Positions 51,944 to 59,137 of a stretch of DNA of 64,000 nt are shown in pieces (position 1 is the stretch's first letter; every line of letters starts with the position of its first letter). The position numbers were made by a program, and so were the translations under genes. The stretch covers positions 310,001 to 374,000 of the forward strand of contig NZ_QXXQ01000002.1 in NCBI RefSeq assembly GCF_003570715.1. The letters run 5' to 3'. Source of the DNA: Gemmobacter lutimaris. Lineage in GTDB: Bacteria; Pseudomonadota; Alphaproteobacteria; Rhodobacterales; Rhodobacteraceae. Below the pieces are notes generated by a model that was not told where the DNA came from, ran no database searches, and saw nothing but the letters and a program-made list of their open reading frames with translations.

Positions 51944-53020
51944 ATGTTTTACCGTGAGGCGGGGGACTTCAAGACCTCCTATGTCGATGACAGCCAGACT
52001 TTCCCGATCCGTTTCGACCGGATGCGCTATTACGCGGTGCTGGTGCTGGGCTTCGGCATCCTGCCCTTCGTGATGAACGATTACTGGGCCAATGCGGTTT
52101 TCGTGCCCTTCCTGATCTATGCGATCGCGGCGATCGGGTTGAACATCCTGACCGGCTATTGCGGGCAGGTCAGCCTTGGCACCGGCGGTTTCATGGCGGT
52201 GGGGGCCTATGCCTGCTACAAGCTGATGACGGCCTTCCCCTGGATGCCGATGCCGGTGAATGTGTTGCTGGCCGGTCTGGTGACTGCCGGGGTGGGGGTG
52301 CTGTTCGGTCTGCCGAGCCTTCGGATCAAGGGTTTCTATCTGGCGGTGGCGACGCTGGCCGCGCAGTTCTTCCTTGTCTGGCTCTTCAACAAGGTGCCGT
52401 GGTTCTACAACTATTCGGCCTCGGGTCAGATCACCGCGCCGGAGCGCACGCTGCTGGGCGTGGCGGTGACGGGGGCAAGCACCCCGGCCTGGGCGAAATA
52501 CCTGTTCTGCGCCGTGTTCCTGTTCGCCTTGGCCTGGCTTGCGCGCAACCTGACGCGGGGCACGGTGGGGCGCAAATGGATGGCCATCCGCGATATGGAC
52601 ATCGCGGCCGAGATCATCGGGGTGAACCCGCTGACCACCAAGCTGTCGGCCTTCGCGGTGTCGAGCTTCTATATCGGCATCGCCGGGGCGCTGTTCTTCG
52701 CGGTCTATCTGGGCGCGGCCGAGGTGGGCGAGGCGTTCGGCATCCAGAAAAGCTTTCTCATCCTCTTCATGGTCATCATCGGCGGGCTGGGGTCGATCTT
52801 CGGTTCCTTCGCGGGCGCTGCCTTCCTTGTGCTGTTGCCGGTGCTGTTGAAGAACCTGCTGGTGGGCGGGCTTGGCTGGCCCACCGATCTGGCGGCGCAT
52901 ATCGAACTGATGATCGTCGGCGCCCTCATCATCGTTTTCCTGATCCTCGAACCGCACGGGCTGGCACAGCTCTGGCGGGTCGCGAAAGAGAAGCTGCGGC
53001 TCTGGCCCTTCCCGCATTGA
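51944..53020 (+). CDS. Branched-chain-type ABC transporter permease (LivM-like)
   Basis: The 358-residue membrane protein has the LivM signature AIAAIGLNILTGYCGQVSLGTGGFMAVGAYA, then LPSLRIKGFYLAVATLAAQFF and the ATPase-contact loop GRKWMAIRDMDIAAEIIGVNPLTTKLSAFAVSS. About ten helices are visible, preceded by a cytosolic N-terminal segment (about 1-25). It forms the second half of the transporter channel. Confidence 0.92.
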   Translation: MFYREAGDFKTSYVDDSQTFPIRFDRMRYYAVLVLGFGILPFVMNDYWANAVFVPFLIYAIAAIGLNILTGYCGQVSLGTGGFMAVGAYACYKLMTAFPWMPMPVNVLLAGLVTAGVGVLFGLPSLRIKGFYLAVATLAAQFFLVWLFNKVPWFYNYSASGQITAPERTLLGVAVTGASTPAWAKYLFCAVFLFALAWLARNLTRGTVGRKWMAIRDMDIAAEIIGVNPLTTKLSAFAVSSFYIGIAGALFFAVYLGAAEVGEAFGIQKSFLILFMVIIGGLGSIFGSFAGAAFLVLLPVLLKNLLVGGLGWPTDLAAHIELMIVGALIIVFLILEPHGLAQLWRVAKEKLRLWPFPH

Positions 53021-53040
53021 CGGGGCGGGCGGAATAAACC

Positions 53041-53100
53041 CCGGCGCGGAGGCGCCTGAGACAACCAAATCCGGCGCGGGAGGCGCCGGAGATAATCAAA
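53041..53100 (+). repeat. Two 30-bp tandem units, each a GC hairpin plus A-rich tail, upstream of the binding-protein gene
   Basis: Unit 1 (53041-53070) and unit 2 (53071-53100) share CCGGCGCGG(G)AGGCGCC, a stem GGCGC/GCGCC around GGAG, followed by an A-rich tail ending in ACCAAAT or ATCAAA. Unit 2 has perfect 7-bp arms (CCGGCGC / GCGCCGG). They end 15 bp before the start codon of the binding-protein gene, just ahead of its ribosome site. Confidence 0.75.
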
Positions 53101-53115
53101 CCGGGAGGAATACGA

Positions 53116-54405
53116 ATGAAGAAGACCTTTACCATGCTGGCGGCGGCGGCCATTGCGGCCACCACGGCAGCCCCGGCGCTGGCCGATCTGGTGGTGCCGA
53201 ACCTCAGCTACCGCACCGGCCCCTTCGCGGCAGGCGGTATCCCCTATGCCGATGGCTTCAACGATTACTTCACCCTGCTGAACGAACGCGATGGCGGTAT
53301 CGGCGGCGAGAAGGTGCAGGTGCCGGAATGCGAAACCGCCTATAACACCGAGAAGGGTGTTGAGTGCTATGAATCGACCAAAGGTCAGGGCGCGCTGGTT
53401 TACAACCCGCTCTCGACCGGCATCACCTACCAGCTGATTCCGAAGGTCACCGCCGACAAGATCCCGCTTTATACCCCCGGCTATGGCCGCACCTCGGCCG
53501 CCAACGGCAAGGTGTTCGAATGGGTGTTCAACTACCCGGCGAACTACTGGGATGGTGCCAGCGTGGCGATCAAATATCTGCTGGATGAAAACGGCGGCAG
53601 CCTTGAAGGCAAGAAGATCGCACTGCTTTACCACAACTCGGCCTACGGCAAGGAGCCGATCCGCACGCTTCAGGAACTGGCCAAGAAACATGGCTTCACG
53701 CTGAGCGAACTGCCGATCGACAGCCCCGGCCAGGAACAGAAAAGCCAGTGGCTGCAAGTGCGCCGCGACAAGCCCGACTATGTGCTGTTCTGGGGCTGGG
53801 GCGTGATGAACTCGGTCGCCGTGCAGGAAGCCGCCAACATCCGTTTCCCGATGGACAAGTTCATCGGCATCTGGTGGTCGGGTTCGGAAAATGACGTGCT
53901 GCCGGCGGGCGATGGCGCCAATGGCTACAAGGCGCTGACCTTCAACGGCGTGGGCGGCGACTATCCGGTCTATGCCGACCTGAAGAAATACGTCTTCGAT
54001 GCCGGCAAGGGCAGCGGTGCGGGCGATGCTGCCGGCTCGGTGATCTATTCGCGCGGCATGTATGCGGCGGTCATCATCTCCGAGGCGATCCGCAAGGCGC
54101 AGGAAATCGCCGGGACGCCGAAGGTGAATGCTGCGCAGGTGCGTGACGGGTTCGAGGCGCTGGAAATCACCGATGCGCGTCTGGAAGAACTGGGCCTGAA
54201 AGGCTTTGGCCAGCCCTTCGCGGCGAGCTGCGGCGACCATGGCGGTGCCGGTGGCGCGATGATCCAGCAATGGGATGCGGCGGCGAAGAAATGGAGCCTG
54301 ATCACCGGCTTCATCGAGCCGGATCATGATGTCCTTGACCCGCTGGTGGCCGAGGATTCGGCGGCTTTCGCGGCCGAAAACAACATCGCCGAGCGCTGCA
54401 ACTGA
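53116..54405 (+). CDS. Branched-chain-type ABC transporter substrate-binding protein
   Basis: The 429-residue periplasmic protein has signal peptide MKKTFTMLAAAAIAATTAAPALA and the fold of the LivJ-like family 6 binding proteins: DLVVPNLSYRTGPFAAGGIPYADGFNDYF, KIALLYHNSAYGKEPIRTLQELAKKHG and a C-terminal lobe with WDAAAKKWSLITGF. Proteins of this larger subgroup often bind aromatic or short organic acids rather than leucine. GGGAGGAATACGA precedes the ATG. A strong GC hairpin follows the stop, so its mRNA probably accumulates above the downstream genes. Confidence 0.88.
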   Translation: MKKTFTMLAAAAIAATTAAPALADLVVPNLSYRTGPFAAGGIPYADGFNDYFTLLNERDGGIGGEKVQVPECETAYNTEKGVECYESTKGQGALVYNPLSTGITYQLIPKVTADKIPLYTPGYGRTSAANGKVFEWVFNYPANYWDGASVAIKYLLDENGGSLEGKKIALLYHNSAYGKEPIRTLQELAKKHGFTLSELPIDSPGQEQKSQWLQVRRDKPDYVLFWGWGVMNSVAVQEAANIRFPMDKFIGIWWSGSENDVLPAGDGANGYKALTFNGVGGDYPVYADLKKYVFDAGKGSGAGDAAGSVIYSRGMYAAVIISEAIRKAQEIAGTPKVNAAQVRDGFEALEITDARLEELGLKGFGQPFAASCGDHGGAGGAMIQQWDAAAKKWSLITGFIEPDHDVLDPLVAEDSAAFAAENNIAERCN

Positions 54406-54413
54406 TCTGACCC

Positions 54414-54438
54414 GGGGGCCCCGCGTGCCGGGGCCCCC
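54414..54438 (+). terminator. GC-rich hairpin after the binding-protein gene, partial terminator or 3' stabiliser
   Basis: Perfect 10-bp stem GGGGGCCCCG / CGGGGCCCCC with a 5-nt loop (CGTGC), followed by a short CTTTCC. It lies between the binding-protein gene and the second ATPase gene and would limit read-through while protecting the upstream message. Confidence 0.65.
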
Positions 54439-54460
54439 CTTTCCCTGCCGGAGCCAAGCC

Positions 54461-55288
54461 ATGCTGGACGCCACCCCGACCCCTGCCGAGACCCTGCTGG
54501 AGGTCAACAATATCGAGGTGATCTACAACCACGTCATCCTCGTGCTGAAAGGGGTCAGCCTTTCGGTGCCCAAGGGCGGCATCACCGCGCTTCTGGGCGG
54601 CAATGGTGCGGGCAAGACCACCACCCTGAAAGCCGTGTCCAACCTGCTGCATTCCGAACGCGGCGAGGTGACCAAGGGCCAGATCCTTTATCGCGGCGAC
54701 CGTGTGCAGGACCTGAACCCGGCCGAGCTGGTGAAGCGCGGCGTCATTCAGGTAATGGAGGGCCGCCACTGTTTCGAACACCTGACGGTCGAGGAAAACC
54801 TGCTGACCGGCGCCTATACCCGGACCGATGGTTCCGGCGCGGTCAGTGCCGACCTTGAGATGGTCTACAATTATTTCCCCCGTCTGAAAGAACGTCGCAA
54901 ATCGCAGGCGGGCTATACCTCGGGCGGCGAGCAGCAGATGGTCGCCATGGGGCGCGCGCTGATGTCGCGGCCTGAAATGATCCTGCTGGACGAACCCTCG
55001 ATGGGTCTGGCGCCGCAGTTGGTGGAGCAGATCTTCGAAATCGTGAAAGCGGTGAACGAGGGTGAGGGCGTGACCTTCCTTCTGGCCGAACAGAACACCA
55101 ACGTCGCCCTGCGCTACGCCCATACCGGCTATATCCTCGAAAGCGGCCGCGTGGTGATGGAGGGCAGCGCGCAAGAGCTGCGCGAGAACCCGGATGTGAA
55201 GGAATTCTATCTCGGCATGTCGGACAAGGGCCGCAAATCCTTCCGCGACGTGCGCAGCTATCGCCGCCGCAAGCGGTGGCTGTCGTGA
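54461..55288 (+). CDS. Branched-chain-type ABC transporter ATP-binding protein (LivF-like)
   Basis: The 275-residue ATPase has Walker A GGNGAGKTT, LLHSERGEVTKGQILYRGD, signature YTSGGEQQMVAMGRAL, Walker B MILLDEPSMGL and the switch region LLAEQNTNVALRYA, the LivF hallmark with Q instead of H. It completes the five-part importer (two ATPases, two permeases, one binding protein). The basic C-terminus (RKSFRDVRSYRRRKRWLS) is longer than in E. coli LivF. Confidence 0.92.
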   Translation: MLDATPTPAETLLEVNNIEVIYNHVILVLKGVSLSVPKGGITALLGGNGAGKTTTLKAVSNLLHSERGEVTKGQILYRGDRVQDLNPAELVKRGVIQVMEGRHCFEHLTVEENLLTGAYTRTDGSGAVSADLEMVYNYFPRLKERRKSQAGYTSGGEQQMVAMGRALMSRPEMILLDEPSMGLAPQLVEQIFEIVKAVNEGEGVTFLLAEQNTNVALRYAHTGYILESGRVVMEGSAQELRENPDVKEFYLGMSDKGRKSFRDVRSYRRRKRWLS

Positions 55289-55301
55289 GGGGGCTTGCAG
55301 C

Positions 55302-56096
55302 ATGACTTCCTCATCGCCCGAAGACATTGAAAGCAGACTGCTTGCCACCCGCGAGACGCGGGTCGGGGCCGACAATCACCGGGCCTATGTCGGCCCGCCC
55401 GAACTCTATGATCTTATCGGGGCTGCACAGTTCAGGCTTCTGACCGGCCTCGGTTTGCGTGAGGATCACCGGCTGCTGGATTTCGGCTGCGGTTCGCTGC
55501 GGGCGGGGCGGCTGTTCATTCCTTACCTTCTTCCCGGCCGCTATTACGGGATCGACCCGAATGCCTGGCTGATCGACGAGGCGCTGCGGCTTGAGATCGG
55601 GGAAGACATGTTGCGCCTGCGCGCGCCACGCTTCGATCATAACGATCAGATGCGGATGGATGTTTTCGACACCCGCTTTGACATGATCCTCGCGCAGTCG
55701 GTCTTCTCGCATACGGGGGCCGATCTGATGTTGCGCGGCTTCCAGCAGGCGGCGCAGGTGTTGATGCCGGAAGGGCAGTTCCTGTTCACGGTCATGCCCA
55801 AGGGGCGCCCGTGGACTGCGCCTTTTCCTGATGGCGTCACCCATGATGGCTGGGTCTATCCGGGTTGCACGCGGTTCACGGATCCTGAGGTTGCGGATCT
55901 TGCGGCCCAGGCCGGCCTGAGGGCCGAACCGCTGGCCTGGTTCCATCCGACGCAGCGCTGGTTCCGGGCCGTGCTGCCCGGCCAACCCGCCCTGTGTGCG
56001 CAAGAGCATGACGTGCTCGGTTCTGGCCGTTTGTTGAAAGTTCCGCGTTTTCCCATCGGATTTTCCGGTGGGGCGCTGGGGGATGACGAAAAATGA
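55302..56096 (+). CDS. SAM-dependent methyltransferase (class I)
   Basis: The 264-residue protein has a Rossmann-type SAM-binding motif RLLDFGCGSLRAGRL, the acidic ribose contact GIDPNAWLI, and motif DMILAQSVFSHTG, as in small-molecule methyltransferases of the Methyltransf_25/11 type. The C-terminal part (PVVDP-like GCTRFTDPEVADLAAQAGL) is shared by similar enzymes, but the substrate is unknown. It lies in the transporter operon and its stop overlaps the start of the PaaK-like ligase, so it probably acts on the same compound. Confidence 0.8.
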   Translation: MTSSSPEDIESRLLATRETRVGADNHRAYVGPPELYDLIGAAQFRLLTGLGLREDHRLLDFGCGSLRAGRLFIPYLLPGRYYGIDPNAWLIDEALRLEIGEDMLRLRAPRFDHNDQMRMDVFDTRFDMILAQSVFSHTGADLMLRGFQQAAQVLMPEGQFLFTVMPKGRPWTAPFPDGVTHDGWVYPGCTRFTDPEVADLAAQAGLRAEPLAWFHPTQRWFRAVLPGQPALCAQEHDVLGSGRLLKVPRFPIGFSGGALGDDEK

Positions 56097-57310
56097 ACAC
56101 CTTCTTCGACGCATTGGAAACCCGTTCCGCCGACCAGCGCGCTGCCGATCTGGCCCGTGATTTGCCCGCGCTGATCGCCCATGCGAAAACCGCCCCGGCG
56201 CTGGCCGAAAGTCTGGCTGACGTTGACCCGGCGCAGATTACCGGGCTGGAGGCGCTTGCGCGTCTGCCGGTGATCCGCAAGGCGGACTTGTCTGGCGCAC
56301 AGAAGGCGCGGCCACCGATGGGGGGCTTTCTGCCTGCCGGGGGCGCTTTTGAACATGTATTCCAGTCGCCCGGCCCGATCTATGAAATCGGCCGCACGAC
56401 TGCCGACTGGTGGCGCATGGGCCGCTTCCTGCATGCCTGCGGCGTGGGCAGGGGCGACATCGTGCAGAACTGCTTTGGCTATCACCTGACACCTGCGGGC
56501 ATGATCTTTGAATCCGGCGCCCGTGCCGTCGGGGCCGCCGTGCTGCCCGCAGGCACCGGGCAGACCGATTTGCAGGTGCGGGCCGCGGTGGACATCGGGA
56601 CGACCGCCTATGCGGGCACGCCGGATTACCTGAAGGTCATCCTCGACCGGGCCGACGAGATGGGCGAGAAACTCGCGATCACCCGCGCGGCGGTGGGTGG
56701 CGGCGCGCTGTTCCCCTCCTTGCGCAAGGAATATGCCGACCGGGGCATCCTGTGCCTGCAATGCTATGCCACTGCCGATCTGGGCAATATCGCCTACGAA
56801 TCCGAGGCGATGGAGGGCATGATCCTCGACGAGGGCGTGATCGTGGAAATCGTGCGCCCCGGCACAGGCGATCCTGTGCCCGTGGGCGAGGTGGGCGAGG
56901 TGGTGGTGACCACGCTGAATCGCGATTACCCGCTGGTCCGCTTCGCTACCGGCGATCTTTCGGCGCTGATGCCGGGCGTCTCGTCCTGCGGCCGCACCAA
57001 TCTGCGTATCCGTGGCTGGATGGGACGGGCCGATCAGACCACCAAGATCAAGGGCATGTTCGTTCGCCCCGAACAGGTGGCCGAATTCGTCGCCCGCCAT
57101 GACGAGGTCGCCCGCGCCCGCGTCATTGCCACCCGCGAGGGCGAGATGGATGCGATGACGGTGCAGGTCGAAAGCCGCGCCGCGAATCCCGGGCTTTACG
57201 AACAAAGCATCGTCGATGTGTTGAAGCTGAAAGGCCGCGTGGAAATCGTGACACCGGGCAGCCTGCCCAACGATGGCAAGGTGATCGAGGATCGCCGTAA
57301 CTACGGCTGA
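56093..57310 (+). CDS. Phenylacetate-CoA ligase-like enzyme (PaaK family)
   Basis: The 405-residue adenylate-forming protein belongs with PaaK-type ligases: LQCYATADLGNIAYESEAMEG, VGEVGEVVVTTLNRDYPLVRFATGDLS, RGWMGRADQTTKIKGMFVRPEQVAEFV, and the catalytic lysine near the end in LPNDGKVIEDRR. The usual N-terminal P-loop SSGTTG is not evident in the expected place, where I read SPGPIYEIGRTTADW, so ATP binding may be altered or the enzyme may use another acid. It is the second CoA-ligase-type protein of the cluster. ATGA overlap with the methyltransferase. Confidence 0.82.
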   Translation: MNTFFDALETRSADQRAADLARDLPALIAHAKTAPALAESLADVDPAQITGLEALARLPVIRKADLSGAQKARPPMGGFLPAGGAFEHVFQSPGPIYEIGRTTADWWRMGRFLHACGVGRGDIVQNCFGYHLTPAGMIFESGARAVGAAVLPAGTGQTDLQVRAAVDIGTTAYAGTPDYLKVILDRADEMGEKLAITRAAVGGGALFPSLRKEYADRGILCLQCYATADLGNIAYESEAMEGMILDEGVIVEIVRPGTGDPVPVGEVGEVVVTTLNRDYPLVRFATGDLSALMPGVSSCGRTNLRIRGWMGRADQTTKIKGMFVRPEQVAEFVARHDEVARARVIATREGEMDAMTVQVESRAANPGLYEQSIVDVLKLKGRVEIVTPGSLPNDGKVIEDRRNYG

Positions 57311-57436
57311 TTGCAACCTGACCTCCGACTGGCCGCGCTGGGGCGATATGCCGCAGCGCGGCGTGTTTTTTGCTGGCATGCCGCGACAAACTGTCCCATC
57401 CTGCACCCGCGCGCGCGTGGTTTTGGGAGGAACCAT

Positions 57437-57634
57437 ATGAACAAGCTTGTTGCCCTGATCTGCGTGATCAGCTGGTCGGGTTTCTGGGCCTTTGGCTATC
57501 TGGCGCTTTCGGCCGGGGTCGAGGACAGCGGCCAGATCACCGTGGCCGCCGTTCTGGCCGCCATCGGTTTCTTCTCGGGCATGGTGGCCTGGCTGAAACT
57601 GGCGCGCGCCGATAACCTGCCACTGCGCGCCTGA
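57437..57634 (+). CDS. Small two-helix membrane protein of unknown function (65 aa)
   Basis: Starts at ATG 57437 behind GGGAGGAACCAT, a strong ribosome site. Two hydrophobic helices (about 4-26 and 34-55) are joined by a short polar turn with EDSGQ. The protein has no recognised domain. It follows the PaaK-like gene by 126 bp on the same strand and may be part of that operon. It converges on the MltB-type gene. Confidence 0.65.
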   Translation: MNKLVALICVISWSGFWAFGYLALSAGVEDSGQITVAAVLAAIGFFSGMVAWLKLARADNLPLRA

Positions 57635-57646
57635 AGGGGCGGCGGC

Positions 57647-58912
57647 TCAGCGCCGCCGCAGCAGTTCCAGAACGTCACGGTCAGGATAGCCGTCCGGCAC
57701 CAGCCCGCGCGTGGTCTGGAAAGCCTTGACGGCGGCAATGGTCTTTTGCCCGACATTGCCGTCGGTGCCGCCGGTATCGAAGCCCATGGCGGTCAGCCGT
57801 TCCTGCAATTCCATCCGTTCGGCCATGCGCAGGGTGGTATCGCCCGCGGGCCAGGGGGTTTTCAGCCCCGGACCACCTTTCAGCCGGTCAGACAGGTGGC
57901 CGACCGCGATGACATAGGCATCGGCCTGATTGTAACGCTCGATAGCGTGGAAGTTGCGGTAGATCAGGAAGGCCGCGCCCTTCACCCCGGCGGGCAGCAG
58001 TAGCGCCGCCTGACCGTCGGGCACCGGACGCCCGTCGGCGCGGGTGATGCCCATGGCGCGCCAGTCCGCACCGGCGCGTTTCGCCGACTTGCCCGACACC
58101 GCCGCGCCAAAGCCCGGCGGCAGGGTGACTTCCATCCCCCAGGGCTGCCCGCGCTGCCACCCCGATTTCGCCAGATAGGCGGCGGTCGAGGCCAGCGCGT
58201 CGGTCGGATCGTCCGACCAGATATCGCGTTTGCCGTCCCCGGTGAAATCCACCGCGAAGGCAAGGTAAGAGGTCGGGATGAACTGCGTATGCCCCATGGC
58301 ACCGGCCCAGCTGCCCAGCATGTGCCGGGCATCGGTATCGCCCGCCTGAAGGATCTTCAGCGCAGCAATGAGCTGACCCTGAAAGAACTCGGCCCGCCGC
58401 CCGTCATAGGACAGTGTCGCCAGCGCCTCGATCAGCGGCAGATCGCCTCGCTTCTCGCCATAGCTGCTTTCCATGCCCCAGACGGCGACCACGACTTCCT
58501 TGTCAACGCCATAGGTCGCCTCGATCTGGTTCAGCACGCTCGCATGCCGCGCCAGCATCGCCCGGCCATTGGCCACACGCTTGTCGGAAACGGCGGTTTC
58601 CAGATATTCCCACAGCGATTTGGTGAACTCGGCCTGATTGTTCGACCGCCGGATCACCTCGGGGTTATAGACCACCTCGCGGAAGGCCGCGTCATAGGTG
58701 CCTGCCGACACGCCGGAGGCCAGCGCGCGCGGCCGGAAGGCCGCAATCCACTGTTCCAGCCCAGTCACCTTGGCCGGGTCCGGGTTCTGGTCGCGGCCAT
58801 ATTTGATCACGGTCGGGCTGCTCCCTGATTGCGACACCGCGCTGCCACCTCCGACACAGGCCGAAAGGGCGGTCGTCAGGGCGAGGGTCAGGAGGGTCTT
58901 GGAAAGGCGCAT
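57647..58912 (-). CDS. MltB-family lytic murein transglycosylase with peptidoglycan-binding domain
   Basis: The 421-residue lipoprotein has lipobox LSAC (lipidated C19), an MltB catalytic domain with the glutamate in VVAVWGMESSYGEKRGDLPLIEALATLSYDG and AGAMGHTQFIPTSYLAFAVDFTGDGKRDIW, and a C-terminal PG_binding_1 domain (about 350-415, LTAMGFDTGGTDGNVGQKTIAAVKAFQ). It cuts glycan strands by forming 1,6-anhydro-MurNAc. It lies in the outer membrane facing the periplasm. Third peptidoglycan hydrolase-related gene in the window. Confidence 0.92.
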   Translation of the reverse strand: MRLSKTLLTLALTTALSACVGGGSAVSQSGSSPTVIKYGRDQNPDPAKVTGLEQWIAAFRPRALASGVSAGTYDAAFREVVYNPEVIRRSNNQAEFTKSLWEYLETAVSDKRVANGRAMLARHASVLNQIEATYGVDKEVVVAVWGMESSYGEKRGDLPLIEALATLSYDGRRAEFFQGQLIAALKILQAGDTDARHMLGSWAGAMGHTQFIPTSYLAFAVDFTGDGKRDIWSDDPTDALASTAAYLAKSGWQRGQPWGMEVTLPPGFGAAVSGKSAKRAGADWRAMGITRADGRPVPDGQAALLLPAGVKGAAFLIYRNFHAIERYNQADAYVIAVGHLSDRLKGGPGLKTPWPAGDTTLRMAERMELQERLTAMGFDTGGTDGNVGQKTIAAVKAFQTTRGLVPDGYPDRDVLELLRRR

Positions 58913-58998
58913 GATAAGGCCCCTTTTCGGGTTGTTCGCGTCTGCTCGGCCTCAGTGTAGCGGGAAGCCGGCGTCTGCGAAAGGCGGCGATGACGGAA

Positions 58999-59017
58999 GG
59001 GGGGCTTTCCGCCCCCC
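58999..59017. terminator. GC hairpin between the rnr 3' end and the MltB-type gene
   Basis: Stem GGGGGGC / GCCCCCC with loop TTTCC, lying 86 bp upstream of the MltB-type start and 120 bp after the rnr stop on the minus strand. It may end rnr transcripts, but there is no clear T-tract. Confidence 0.4.
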
Positions 59018-59033
59018 GTCTCCTGCGGAGCCT

Positions 59034-59098
59034 CCCCGGAGGATATTTTTGCCAAGATGAAGGCGCGAAGTTCATCTTGGCCCAAGTATCCTCGGGGG
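59034..59098. repeat. Inverted pair of GGATATTTGGACCAAGAT-family repeats (copies 3 and 4)
   Basis: Plus-strand copy at 59034-59061 (core GGATATTTTTGCCAAGATGA) and minus-strand copy at 59071-59098 (core GGATACTTGGGCCAAGATGA) face each other across 9 bp, making a long imperfect stem. They are relatives of the identical copies at 22744 and 51893, differing in a few core bases and in GATGAA versus GATAAA at the end. Confidence 0.75.
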
Positions 59099-59137
59099 TG
59101 AGCCCCGAAGGGGCGAGGGGGCAGACAGCCCCCTGCT

